Assembly: GCA_910587545.1 (NCBI GenBank)
Contig: CAJUMI010000022.1
Coordinates: forward strand, 1 to 35,941
Direction of reading: 5' to 3'
DNA length: 35,941 bases
DNA from: an uncultured Muribaculaceae bacterium
GTDB lineage: Bacteria; Bacteroidota; Bacteroidia; Bacteroidales; Muribaculaceae
Shown: positions 1 through 7,280 of the stretch, piece by piece
Numbering within the stretch: the first letter of the stretch is position 1
Layout of the letters: each line of letters opens with the position of its first letter
Program-made: the position numbers and the translations under genes
Notes under the pieces: generated by a model
Database searches by the model: none
What the model was told of the DNA's origin: nothing
The model's input: only the letters and a program-made list of their open reading frames with translations

Positions 1-25
1 ATATATTAACTTAAGTTTCAACTAC

Positions 26-44
26 TTCGGTAATTTTTACCGAA
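26..44. other. Small stem-loop beyond the polymerase gene
   Basis: TTCGGTA (26-32) pairs with TACCGAA (38-44) around ATTTT, 40 bp past the stop of the polymerase gene. There is no T-run after it on the minus strand, so termination is doubtful; the rest of 1-84 shows nothing else. Confidence 0.35.
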
Positions 45-84
45 TCATTGTATAGAATAAAAAAAGTAAATTTTGTCCATATTA

Positions 85-1137
85 TCAGTATATGTAATAA
101 GGGAAAACCGAGTTCCAATTTGGCCTGAGCCATAACAAAACAGCCGCGTAAGCAAAAAACGCAATCACAACCGAGATAGTCATAGATAATCGAGTGTAAT
201 AACGCTGATAATGTATCGCTGTAGGCAAAAGAATGAGCGAAAATACATTATAGTAATTAGCGATTCGATCCAATATATTTATATTCAGAGCCAGTATATA
301 TGTACATAAGGCAACGAATACCATTAGGAACTCTTTATTATAAACCGGCATCACTGCTGCGGGTATTCTTTTCCTTGTAAAATATGAAAAAAGCAACACC
401 AGAGATACTATTGAAATATATATTATAATAGCAATTCGAGCTCCGCCACCGTATTCATTTTCATACCCTTCGTAAGTTTCAAAAAGTAAAAATAAGTTAG
501 ATAACAATAAATTAAAACATATAAACAGGGCGGCAGTCACCGATAATATAATCAGATATGTTTTTAATGTTGGCTTTAAATAACTGACTAAATATGCAAA
601 AATAAAGAACATTGCCGTCATGTGAAACGCCGTAGCCAATAGTAACAACATAAGAAACTTCACAAATTTCTTTTGTAGGATATAATCGTATGCAAAAAGC
701 AAGATGCCTATTGCTATACTCTGTCTTATTGCTGACATTGAGAAAACAAAAAAGCCATAAAAGAAGAATAGTATCAATGACAGCCACGGCGATTTACTGT
801 ATTTAAGGATAAACCGGCCAAAACTAAAGAAAATAAATGCACCGGCGACGGCAAAAACTATTTGTCCTTCAACTGTGAATTTGCCTAATAATTGATTTAA
901 TAATATGTAACCGATTTCATATCGACTGTTTGACGCATCAAAATCAATAGCATTAGCCTCATTAAAAATTCTCAAATATTCAGTCGTGTCATTTCCTACG
1001 GTAGGCCCACGGAAAGCTGACATAAGCATAAATATGACAAAACATGTCCAAAAACCTATTTTAGACAGGCGCTTGTCTGAATTTGAGATCAAAGCTATAA
1101 TTAATATCACTATTGACAGAATGATGAAATCAGCCAT
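85..1137 (-). CDS. EpsG/Wzy-type polysaccharide polymerase
   Basis: 350-aa polytopic membrane protein with roughly ten hydrophobic segments spread over its whole length. Residues 43-50 (RGPTVGND) followed by TTEY, and RYEIGY at 72-77, match the conserved pattern of the EpsG family (FR..vG.D...Y ... r.E.Gy), which polymerises repeat units at the periplasmic face of the inner membrane in Wzx/Wzy-type capsule or exopolysaccharide synthesis. The ATG lies inside the last codons of the flippase gene upstream (8-bp overlap, ATGGCTGA), so the two are translationally coupled. It is A+T rich compared with genes right of 6 kb. The substrate cannot be read from sequence; Wzy proteins diverge quickly. The family call is fairly sure, the polymerase role is inferred from family and neighbours. 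Confidence 0.82.
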   Translation of the reverse strand: MADFIILSIVILIIALISNSDKRLSKIGFWTCFVIFMLMSAFRGPTVGNDTTEYLRIFNEANAIDFDASNSRYEIGYILLNQLLGKFTVEGQIVFAVAGAFIFFSFGRFILKYSKSPWLSLILFFFYGFFVFSMSAIRQSIAIGILLFAYDYILQKKFVKFLMLLLLATAFHMTAMFFIFAYLVSYLKPTLKTYLIILSVTAALFICFNLLLSNLFLLFETYEGYENEYGGGARIAIIIYISIVSLVLLFSYFTRKRIPAAVMPVYNKEFLMVFVALCTYILALNINILDRIANYYNVFSLILLPTAIHYQRYYTRLSMTISVVIAFFAYAAVLLWLRPNWNSVFPYYIY

Positions 1138-2545
1138 TATGTGTAAATAGTTTCTTCTGCATGAACGATTTTGTCTTATTTATCAATAGCATTATATCTT
1201 TGAGGTATAATAAAACCAAAGCCAAGACTATCACATAAGAAAGCCCACGAGCCGACGGTGTGTCAAGCATCATCAGAACTGATTCACAGAACAAAAGGAC
1301 AAAACTGATAATCGTTTTCCTTAGATCCCATTGAAATTCAAAATAGCTTTTGGCGTCTTTATAACGCATATAGACCACTATCATATAACTCACAACATTT
1401 GCGATCAATGCGCCGGCAACTCCGATAAAAGGTATTGAGGCAAAACATATCGCGAGGTTAGCCATTGCTCCGACAAAGGTGGTTATCAGCGCCTTTTTGT
1501 TTTCTTTCACAACAGCATAAAATGTGCCGAAAAAGATTGACAAACAGCCTAATATCGACGAATAAAGAAGTAAAGGCGTCAACTTCCATGCCTCAAAAAA
1601 CTCACCCTTTAAAATAAATAAAGATATATATGGTATAATCGCAATTATTATCGCGCCTATAAGTATAATTGATATGGTATAGAAATGCAGAACAGTTGTG
1701 TAAAATTCAGATTGCTTGCCTGTCTGATATTCTTTGACCGAGGCAAATTGCCACGATAATTGGAAAATAGATGAAACAACATTGATAAGGGCGGGGATTT
1801 TACTTGCAGCTGCAAATATGCCGGACAACGATAACCCCGAGAACAAAGCGATAATATATCTTGACGAGATATTGGTTATCCACCATGACAGCATATTAGG
1901 CGTCAGAGGCAGACTGAAAGCAATCATTCCTCTTAGCAGCAGTTTATTACTGCTCTTGAACGAGATAAACCAGCCTATCCTGCATACCAGTAATAGATAT
2001 AAGAGCGATGCAAGATTCGCGACGATAAAAGCTAAAAGATAGCCGTCGACACCAAGATTATAAATTTTCAAGAATACATAAGACGATGCCAAAAGAAATA
2101 CGGCCGAGATTATTCCATTTACGGCATATTCCTTGACTTTGCCCAACCCGCGTGTAAACTGAGCAAACAATGTCTTTAACGACTCGGTAAGATACAGTAG
2201 ACCAAATAAGTACCAGTAAAAATCGAAATTAAAGAGATATGAAAATCCCCAGTAAGCACACACCAGCAGATAACTCAGGCTCAGCACCTTTAACCCATTG
2301 GCTAAGAGCTCCTGATGTGAGACATTCTTATCTAAGGAAAATCTGAATACAGCATCAGATATACTGATTGTCAGTATCGGGACTATTAATTGGAGAGAGT
2401 TGTTCAATAAGTCAGCGATGCCGAAATCAGACGGCCTCAAAGCGACTGTATAAATCGGCATCAAGAAAAAGTAGATAAGCTTGGTAACAAAATTACCAAG
2501 CCCGAAAATCATCGCATTCTTTATGAGTGACGTGTATTTGCTCAT
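1130..2545 (-). CDS. Wzx-type oligosaccharide flippase (PST/MATE fold)
   Basis: 471-aa integral membrane protein with about 12-14 hydrophobic helices. The N-terminus (KNAMIFGLGNFVTKLIYFFLMPIYT near residues 9-33, then PSDFGIADL) is the typical start of polysaccharide transporter family flippases, which move undecaprenyl-linked repeat units across the inner membrane. Length is usual for Wzx. It sits between a pyruvyl transferase family gene and a polymerase gene, as expected for a Wzx/Wzy pathway; its stop overlaps the polymerase start by 8 bp. Low G+C. The substrate is unknown. Family assignment is strong; the function is by homology and context. Confidence 0.88.
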   Translation of the reverse strand: MSKYTSLIKNAMIFGLGNFVTKLIYFFLMPIYTVALRPSDFGIADLLNNSLQLIVPILTISISDAVFRFSLDKNVSHQELLANGLKVLSLSYLLVCAYWGFSYLFNFDFYWYLFGLLYLTESLKTLFAQFTRGLGKVKEYAVNGIISAVFLLASSYVFLKIYNLGVDGYLLAFIVANLASLLYLLLVCRIGWFISFKSSNKLLLRGMIAFSLPLTPNMLSWWITNISSRYIIALFSGLSLSGIFAAASKIPALINVVSSIFQLSWQFASVKEYQTGKQSEFYTTVLHFYTISIILIGAIIIAIIPYISLFILKGEFFEAWKLTPLLLYSSILGCLSIFFGTFYAVVKENKKALITTFVGAMANLAICFASIPFIGVAGALIANVVSYMIVVYMRYKDAKSYFEFQWDLRKTIISFVLLFCESVLMMLDTPSARGLSYVIVLALVLLYLKDIMLLINKTKSFMQKKLFTHNG

Positions 2546-2600
2546 TCAGTGCAAGTGCCAGATTTTAGATTTCCCGAATTAATCATTGTCTTTATCCTAT

Positions 2601-3575
2601 TTAATCAAAATTAAATTGCGATTTCCATGATTTAATATTCTCGAAATTCATTCCGTTAATATTCGTGGCCCACTCGGTATTTATCATGCGATCCAGTTTC
2701 TCACCGATATCCGTTCTTTCGATTACCGGTAGACCGAACGATTGACCCATATTTGCAGCCCGATAGTCAATGGCAATAATTATACTCCTGCAAGCGTGTT
2801 GAAGAGCGAATATGCCGCCGTGCAATCGATTGCCCACATAGTCTATATCTCTATTTAACATCATATCATAGGATGCCAAATTTGCCGGAACAATCTGAAT
2901 ATCCTTATCGCCGATTTCTCTTAAATATTCGGCATCATCGACTGTTTGAGGCCAAAAATAAAGACGTTCATAGTTTTTTCTCAATATCTCAACCATCATT
3001 TTATCGTTCTCCATATCATAATCATATGAAGTTAAGGTAAAGATGACATCCTTTCCTTTTTTTATGGGTATCTTGGTGCAATGTTCGGGTGTCAGCTCCC
3101 ACATGGTCGGACACGAGGTATTTACAGCCCTAAAACCTAGTTTATCCAAAAAATCGGCCGTGTAATCGTCTCTAACACTATGAATGTAATCGTGCGAAAG
3201 CAATCGATCATAAAGTTTTTTGGTATAAAAATTCACCTTTTTGCTATTTATACCCGCTCCCACTCCCAAGAGGATTGTATTTTTATACAATGCTGAATTA
3301 AAAATGCTGACATTCCATTGAGGAAATGGCCTTAGCATACTGGTATAAAGAGCGTTGGTGCCACAAAAAAATTTATAGTCAGCATCACTGATGGTGCGCA
3401 ACATTTTCTGCTTGCATATCCTCTGTAATCTATAGTATGGAGGAGTATGCGTAGGAAAATTGACAATATAAGATTTATTTAGTTCTGGAAAGTTCTTTTC
3501 AATTGACTTTTTTATAATTTCATCTCCAATATTTAGCGTAGCAATTGACGGGTCAAAAAGAACTATCTTTTTCAT
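2601..3575 (-). CDS. Polysaccharide pyruvyl transferase family protein
   Basis: 324-aa soluble protein. NIGDEII at 15-21, GVGAGIN at 104-110, SVRDDYTADFL at 133-143 and GNRLHGGIFALQHA at 248-261 are the landmarks of the polysaccharide pyruvyl transferase family (WcaK/CsaB-like). Members transfer a ketal-linked pyruvate from phosphoenolpyruvate to a sugar in the growing repeat unit, giving it negative charge. No membrane segment or signal peptide is visible, so it should act at the cytoplasmic face. It is 20 bp downstream of the nucleotide-sugar dehydrogenase and 55 bp upstream of the flippase, all on one strand. The precise acceptor is unknown; some family members have other roles, so pyruvylation is inference. 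Confidence 0.82.
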   Translation of the reverse strand: MKKIVLFDPSIATLNIGDEIIKKSIEKNFPELNKSYIVNFPTHTPPYYRLQRICKQKMLRTISDADYKFFCGTNALYTSMLRPFPQWNVSIFNSALYKNTILLGVGAGINSKKVNFYTKKLYDRLLSHDYIHSVRDDYTADFLDKLGFRAVNTSCPTMWELTPEHCTKIPIKKGKDVIFTLTSYDYDMENDKMMVEILRKNYERLYFWPQTVDDAEYLREIGDKDIQIVPANLASYDMMLNRDIDYVGNRLHGGIFALQHACRSIIIAIDYRAANMGQSFGLPVIERTDIGEKLDRMINTEWATNINGMNFENIKSWKSQFNFD

Positions 3576-3595
3576 ATAAATGTATTTTTGGTGGT

Positions 3596-4903
3596 TTAAT
3601 CCCGTTTGAATATATCGCGTGTGTAAACTTTGTTTTTAACACTGTCAAGTTTTTCGTCATAGCGGTTGGCTATGATGGCGTGGGAGTGGGTCATGAATTT
3701 GTCCAAGTCATTGACTACAATAGAGCCGAAGAAGGTTGTGCCATCCTCGAGTGTCGGTTCGTAGATTATCACCTTTGCACCTTTTGCTTTGATGCGCTTC
3801 ATCACTCCCTGGATAGACGATTGGCGGAAATTGTCGGAGTTGGATTTCATCGTGAGACGGTAAACTCCGACTGTGATTTCTAGCTCGGGCAGGTGGCTGT
3901 AAGTGTTTGACGATGAATAATCGTACCAGCCGGCTTTGCGGAGCACTTGGTCGGTGATGAAGTCTTTGCGGGTACGGTTGCTCTCGACGATGGCCGACAT
4001 CATATTTTGCGGTACGTGTTCGTAGTTGGCGAGGAGCTGTTTGGTGTCCTTTGGAAGGCAGTAGCCGCCGTAGCCAAACGAGGGGTTATTATAATGTGTG
4101 CCGATGCGCGGATCGAGGCCGATGCCTTCGATGATGGCTCGACTGTCAAGACCTTTGACTTCGGCGTAAGTGTCGAGTTCGTTGAAATAGCTCACTCGGA
4201 GCGCCAAGTAGGTGTTAGCAAACAATTTTACAGCCTCAGCCTCTTTCAGACCCATGAAAAGCGTCGGAATATCCTGCTTAATTGCGCCTTGTTGTAGAAG
4301 CGAGGCGAATGTGTGAGCTGCCTCATTCAGACGGTCTATATCAGTGACCGCGAGGATTGCAGCGTTTTCATCCGCAAATTCGGGTCTATCGATAATCTTT
4401 GGGGTTCCGGCTATTATTCGGGATGGATATAGATTGTCGTATAAAGCCTTGCTTTCCCTGAGGAACTCAGGAAAGAACAGCAGATTAAACATCTTTGCAC
4501 CTTTCTCGGCATATTTTACATAGATATTTCGACAATATCCCACTGGAATTGTGGATTTGATTATCATTACTGCATCAGGATTCACGGATAAAACAAGATC
4601 GATGACTTCCTCTATGCAGTGGGTGTCGAAGTAATTCTTTACAGGATCGTAATTAGTCGGCGCTGCAATCACTACAAAATCGGCATTGCTGTAGGCCGAT
4701 GCAGCGTCGAGGGTAGCCGTCAGATCAAGGTCTTTTTCGGAGAGATATTTTTCAATATACTCGTCCTGAATTGGCGATTGGCGGCGATTGATATTATCAA
4801 CTTTTTCGGGGATAACGTCAACAGCCGTGACGTGATTGTGTTGAGCTAATAATGTGGCAATCGATAATCCGACATAGCCGGTTCCTGCTACAGCTATATT
4901 CAT
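3596..4903 (-). CDS. ugd: UDP-glucose/GDP-mannose dehydrogenase family nucleotide-sugar dehydrogenase (probable UDP-glucose 6-dehydrogenase)
   Basis: 435 aa. An N-terminal Rossmann NAD-binding motif (GTGYVG, 7-12), a middle domain with K220, K226 and N230 (AEAVKLFANTYLA), and the catalytic cysteine C282 in GYGGYCLPKDT (277-287) define the family that oxidises UDP-glucose to UDP-glucuronate in two NAD-dependent steps. The C-terminal UDP-binding domain follows from about 340. Length fits bacterial UDP-glucose dehydrogenases. It supplies an acidic sugar to the polysaccharide cluster. An 89-bp gap separates it from the upstream small gene, so it could have its own promoter, but I see no clear -7 box there. 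UDP-ManNAc or similar substrates cannot be fully excluded. Confidence 0.9.
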   Translation of the reverse strand: MNIAVAGTGYVGLSIATLLAQHNHVTAVDVIPEKVDNINRRQSPIQDEYIEKYLSEKDLDLTATLDAASAYSNADFVVIAAPTNYDPVKNYFDTHCIEEVIDLVLSVNPDAVMIIKSTIPVGYCRNIYVKYAEKGAKMFNLLFFPEFLRESKALYDNLYPSRIIAGTPKIIDRPEFADENAAILAVTDIDRLNEAAHTFASLLQQGAIKQDIPTLFMGLKEAEAVKLFANTYLALRVSYFNELDTYAEVKGLDSRAIIEGIGLDPRIGTHYNNPSFGYGGYCLPKDTKQLLANYEHVPQNMMSAIVESNRTRKDFITDQVLRKAGWYDYSSSNTYSHLPELEITVGVYRLTMKSNSDNFRQSSIQGVMKRIKAKGAKVIIYEPTLEDGTTFFGSIVVNDLDKFMTHSHAIIANRYDEKLDSVKNKVYTRDIFKRD

Positions 4904-4992
4904 ATCAGATGGTGTTAAATTATAAGTAGTTAAGAGAATGTTTGAATTTGCACGGTTTTATGGGGCTTTTACCGTTCTGACCATTTACTTGT

Positions 4993-5364
4993 TTATTTGT
5001 TTTCTCCGAGGTCGGAGAGTAGGGCGTCGATGGTTTGGTCGACGTGGCGGACGTTACGGCTTACGAGGCTGTACAGTCGTTTTAATTTGGCGAATTCGAT
5101 CCTTGTATGTGCGCTGATTTTTGAAGTTGATGTCACCGAGACGGAATCAACTTCGTGGCCGTATATATCAGTTATGCTTAATGTGTATTCAGGGCAAGGT
5201 GATACTTCGCCAAGTATGCTTACATGCTTGAGTGTTATAAATACGGATCCACTTGCAAGAGAAACCACAAACTGGTCGGCGAGCGAAGTTTCGCTCCAGG
5301 TTGCGCTGTTATTTTCGGTGACTTCGATCAAGCGATCGAGCAAGGCTTCATTTTTTGGATGCAT
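4993..5364 (-). CDS. Hypothetical protein, second gene of the small pair heading the polysaccharide cluster
   Basis: 123 aa, no signal peptide and no membrane helix. I do not recognise the family. The first ~30 residues look helical, 30-80 look like alternating beta strands (FVVSLASGSVFITLKHVSIL, then YTLSITDIYGHEVDSVSV), and the C-terminus is a helix with a regular hydrophobic pattern (LYSLVSRNVRHVDQTIDALL). Its ATG overlaps the upstream 173-aa gene by 17 bp, so the pair is almost certainly co-translated. The position, between a possible invertible promoter and the nucleotide-sugar dehydrogenase, is where Bacteroides capsule loci carry regulatory genes (UpxY/UpxZ), but it does not resemble either. 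Confidence 0.62.
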   Translation of the reverse strand: MHPKNEALLDRLIEVTENNSATWSETSLADQFVVSLASGSVFITLKHVSILGEVSPCPEYTLSITDIYGHEVDSVSVTSTSKISAHTRIEFAKLKRLYSLVSRNVRHVDQTIDALLSDLGENK

Positions 5365-5869
5365 CTGAATTGTATTTTAGTTTTGCCTGTAGTGTTTTGA
5401 AAAATATATCGATGTTGTTGAGATTTTCAAAAACGTTGTCGGTCTTTAATCTGTTTTCTCCGATCTCAATGAGTGACGTGCTGTGGATATCGCTACATAA
5501 TCTGTCTAATAAGACGTTGAGGTCATTTGTACTAAAGTGTTGAGTCATCCCCGGTACTTCTCTTATCTCTATAATGTATTTTTGGATTTCGCGCATCTTG
5601 GTCTCTGCCGACGGGTATTGTTTTTTCAGAAGATACTGACGGACAAGTTCTATGGTTTCGATGAGGCATGCGATTGTCGTGATCGAATATTCGCGGTTGT
5701 GACGCGTACTGACCGTTGAGGCCGCATCCGCAGCCGCTTGAGCAGCGGTTTTTGCGCTTTTAGCCTGTAGGTAAGTCAATCTTACTCCATATAGGGAGGC
5801 TATGCTACCGAGAGCGCCGAGGATCGTCAGTGCAAGTGACCACCATGAGAGTGATCCACAGTTTTCCAT
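5348..5869 (-). CDS. Hypothetical membrane-anchored protein with coiled-coil region
   Basis: 173 aa from the ATG at 5869; the frame stays open to another ATG at 5980, but that one overlaps a dyad repeat and the intervening 37 residues (Pro/Arg-rich) are unlike a protein N-terminus, so I prefer the internal start. Residues about 6-28 form one hydrophobic helix (WWSLALTILGALGSIASLYG), followed by an Ala-rich stretch (KSAKTAAQAAADAA) that could be a coiled coil, then a helical cytoplasmic or periplasmic domain to the end. Family not recognised. It overlaps the next gene by 17 bp. As the first gene after the candidate invertible promoter it could take part in regulation or assembly of the glycan machinery; that is inference from position only. 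Confidence 0.6.
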   Translation of the reverse strand: MENCGSLSWWSLALTILGALGSIASLYGVRLTYLQAKSAKTAAQAAADAASTVSTRHNREYSITTIACLIETIELVRQYLLKKQYPSAETKMREIQKYIIEIREVPGMTQHFSTNDLNVLLDRLCSDIHSTSLIEIGENRLKTDNVFENLNNIDIFFKTLQAKLKYNSDASKK

Positions 5870-5978
5870 TGCTATGATTGGGGTAATATTTTTTATTCCT
5901 GCCTGACGGGGTAGTGGTGTGTCTGTCAAGCGGTTACGTGGTGCGGCTGCGGGGGTTGGCCGCTGTATGGAGTTCCGC

Positions 5979-5996
5979 ATCTCTTGCTTAGAGATA
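5979..5996. repeat. Left dyad site of the candidate invertible segment
   Basis: Six-base arms ATCTCT and AGAGAT around the five-base spacer TGCTT (5985-5989). The 18-bp stretch is repeated exactly, in reverse complement, at 6142-6159. The right arm continues to 6002 (AGAGATATGGATG), and those 13 bases recur at 6154-6166 in direct orientation. This is the form expected of a site-specific recombination site with symmetric arms and an asymmetric crossover core, although a dyad operator would look alike. Confidence 0.6.
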
Positions 5997-6121
5997 TGGA
6001 TGTTTTGTAAACCACTTATTTCAAGGCGAATATCTATTTTAGGCTGTGGGCTGTTTTGATTTTAGATCTGCGAATGGCAAATATTTTGTGCCTGAATTCG
6101 ACCTAAATAGATAAATTTTTG

Positions 6122-6129
6122 TAACTTTG
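6122..6129 (+). promoter_or_regulatory. Bacteroidales -7 promoter box inside the candidate invertible segment
   Basis: TAACTTTG matches the TAnnTTTG consensus exactly, in the frequent context TTTTTGTAACTTTGC. It points rightwards, away from the polysaccharide genes, with predicted start of transcription around 6135. No good -33 TTTG is seen at the usual distance. On the minus strand of 6000-6140 I find no TAnnTTTG box, so in this orientation nothing obvious drives the polysaccharide cluster from here. Confidence 0.55.
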
Positions 6130-6141
6130 CCCGCAGTTAAG

Positions 6142-6159
6142 TATCTCTAAGCAAGAGAT
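6142..6159. repeat. Right dyad site of the candidate invertible segment
   Basis: Reverse complement of 5979-5996 over all 18 bases. Arms ATCTCT and AGAGAT are the same as in the left site but the spacer is AAGCA (6149-6153), the exact reverse complement of TGCTT. It starts 12 bp downstream of the promoter box at 6122-6129. Confidence 0.6.
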
Positions 6160-6166
6160 ATGGATG

Positions 6167-6421
6167 GGGCTTTCGGGTCATTAGGGTCATTAAGGACTTT
6201 AAGAGGGGCTTGGGGTATGAGTCGGACTTTTCGGACGGATCGGACGAGGTCGGGCGGATTGGGCTAATAGAGGGGTTGAGCGGGTGGGGCGCATCCGAAT
6301 TGCGGTTGAAGTTTACCGTCGCATGGGCGGACGTGATTTATCACGTGCCTACCGGTCTGTTGATTTTTCAGGTGCTTGATGTGAATAATAAATGCCGGGG
6401 GCGGGGTTTATTTTGGGGGGA
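6167..6421. other. Intergenic, G-rich with simple repeats; no supported gene
   Basis: GGGTCATTA is repeated twice in tandem at 6175-6192 and runs into AAGGACTTTAAG. Then TCGGAC occurs at 6222, 6231 and 6240, with TCGGGC at 6250. A 90-codon frame (6210-6482) crosses the terminator hairpin, is very Gly/Asp/Leu rich without a recognisable domain, and is not taken as a gene. Any transcript from the box at 6122 would pass through here. Confidence 0.5.
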
Positions 6422-6454
6422 TAAAAAAATTGTTCTGTCTCGCGACAAAACAAT
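6422..6454 (-). terminator. Intrinsic terminator of the porQ-to-lipoprotein operon
   Basis: Read on the minus strand, an 11-bp stem with one mismatch (arms 6444-6454 and 6429-6439, loop GCGA) is followed directly by a run of seven U residues (A at 6423-6429 on the plus strand). It lies 226 nt after the stop of the small lipoprotein gene, leaving a long 3' untranslated region. Confidence 0.7.
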
Positions 6455-6590
6455 CTTAGTTAACCTTAAATCTATACCATGAAAAACACGTTGCAAATTT
6501 AGTGACATGTTGCTTGCGGTGCAAGTGTTTTGAGTGGGAATTTGCTTTGAATTAACATTTGTTATGGCTGAAATCTATTACATTGTGCTT
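6455..6590. other. Short intergenic stretch with a gene-start remnant-like sequence
   Basis: On the plus strand TTAACCTTAAATCTATACC is followed by ATGAAAAACACG and a stop after seven codons (6479-6502). The run up to the ATG looks like an ordinary Bacteroidales gene leader, but no reading frame continues. It may be a decayed 5' end of a lost gene, or chance. No longer coding region is seen. Confidence 0.3.
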
Positions 6591-6650
6591 TGGGCTTGCA
6601 AAATGATCGTTTGGCGTGTCTGTGCTTGCAAAATGATAGTATGGCGATGC
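6591..6650. repeat. Two tandem 30-bp repeats in the 3' untranslated region of the porQ operon
   Basis: Units 6591-6620 and 6621-6650 share GCTTGCAAAATGAT, then G/T-rich GTxTGGCG, with 21 of 23 core bases identical. On the minus strand they lie 30-90 nt after the last stop codon of the operon and before its terminator. Only two units exist and there are no spacers, so this is not a CRISPR array. Confidence 0.75.
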
Positions 6651-6679
6651 GTGAGCAGGATATATAGCCGGGCGCGTCA

Positions 6680-6997
6680 TTAGTATTCGTTAACAGTGGT
6701 GCGGTCTTCGATGATGTGAAGGCTGTCGACGAGGATGCTTCGGGCTGTGGTGTAGTATAGGTCAGCTTCGTGTGTGTAGCCGTTGGATCGCAGGGCGTGT
6801 TCGCGGACTCGGATGGCGAGGACGGCATGTTCGCGTTGCATGGATGTCTCCGGGGCTTGGGCTACGCGGTCGGCGTCGCGGCGGGCTGTGGCGATGATGT
6901 TGTCGTTGGTTTGGCCACGGGAGCCGGAGCATGAGGCGATCAGGCCCGTTACTGCGATTATAGCGGGCAGGACGGTTGATGGTGTCATTAGTTTCAT
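6680..6997 (-). CDS. Small hypothetical lipoprotein
   Basis: 105 aa from the ATG at 6997, chosen because it gives a proper lipoprotein signal: hydrophobic stretch at 8-20 and lipobox LIASC with C23. The frame is open further upstream but that part lies within the neighbouring genes and has no plausible start. After the lipobox the protein is hydrophilic and mostly helical, with an Arg/Glu-rich centre. No family recognised. It is the last gene of the porQ operon, 11 bp after the small membrane protein, so it should be exported and anchored by lipid in an envelope membrane. Function unknown. Confidence 0.7.
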   Translation of the reverse strand: MKLMTPSTVLPAIIAVTGLIASCSGSRGQTNDNIIATARRDADRVAQAPETSMQREHAVLAIRVREHALRSNGYTHEADLYYTTARSILVDSLHIIEDRTTVNEY

Positions 6998-7008
6998 GAT
7001 TTTGGGGT

Positions 7009-7275
7009 TCAGCGCTGTTGGGATTTTTTGCGTAGTTTTTTCAGGCGGTCGATGCCGCTTTTGCCGAGGATTAGCAGTGAGCTGTACTGCGCGGTTTTGG
7101 CGAGGCCGAAAAGTATGGTCCAGAGTATGCCTTTTGCCGCGACTGAGATGGGCAGGAGCATCTGGGCGAAGGACAGGATATAGAAGATAATGCATATCAG
7201 TCCGACTATGAGCCCGGTTCTGAATGATAGCGATCGGAGTCGGTTCTTTATTGCTGTAAGAGGTTGGGATCTCAT
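7009..7275 (-). CDS. Small hypothetical membrane protein
   Basis: 88 aa starting at 7275, five bases after the exonuclease stop. Two hydrophobic segments (about 20-42 and 47-72) with a basic N-terminus (NRLRSLSFR) and a strongly basic C-terminus (RLKKLRKKSQQR) suggest a two-helix inner membrane protein with both ends in the cytoplasm. No family recognised. It lies between the exonuclease and the small lipoprotein in the same tight operon; the last two products could work together in the envelope, which is a guess from adjacency. Confidence 0.68.
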   Translation of the reverse strand: MRSQPLTAIKNRLRSLSFRTGLIVGLICIIFYILSFAQMLLPISVAAKGILWTILFGLAKTAQYSSLLILGKSGIDRLKKLRKKSQQR

Positions 7276-7280
7276 TGGTT

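Noticed and set aside
3545..4297. Plus-strand frames opposite the pyruvyl transferase and dehydrogenase genes
   Set aside because: They mirror well-supported coding sequence and have no family features.
4930..4975. Hairpin in the gap upstream of the nucleotide-sugar dehydrogenase
   Set aside because: Only five base pairs (ACGGT/ACCGT) with a large A/T-rich loop; too weak for a terminator or riboswitch call.
5870..5980. N-terminal extension of the 173-aa membrane protein to the ATG at 5980
   Set aside because: The 37 extra residues are Pro/Arg-rich without structure and the ATG lies within the dyad site, leaving no leader; the internal ATG precedes the membrane helix naturally.
6210..6482. 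90-codon plus-strand frame after the promoter box at 6122
   Set aside because: Composition follows the G-rich simple repeats, there is no domain, and it runs through the minus-strand terminator hairpin at 6422-6454.
6591..6650. Possible short CRISPR array
   Set aside because: Only two directly adjacent units, no unique spacers and no cas genes.
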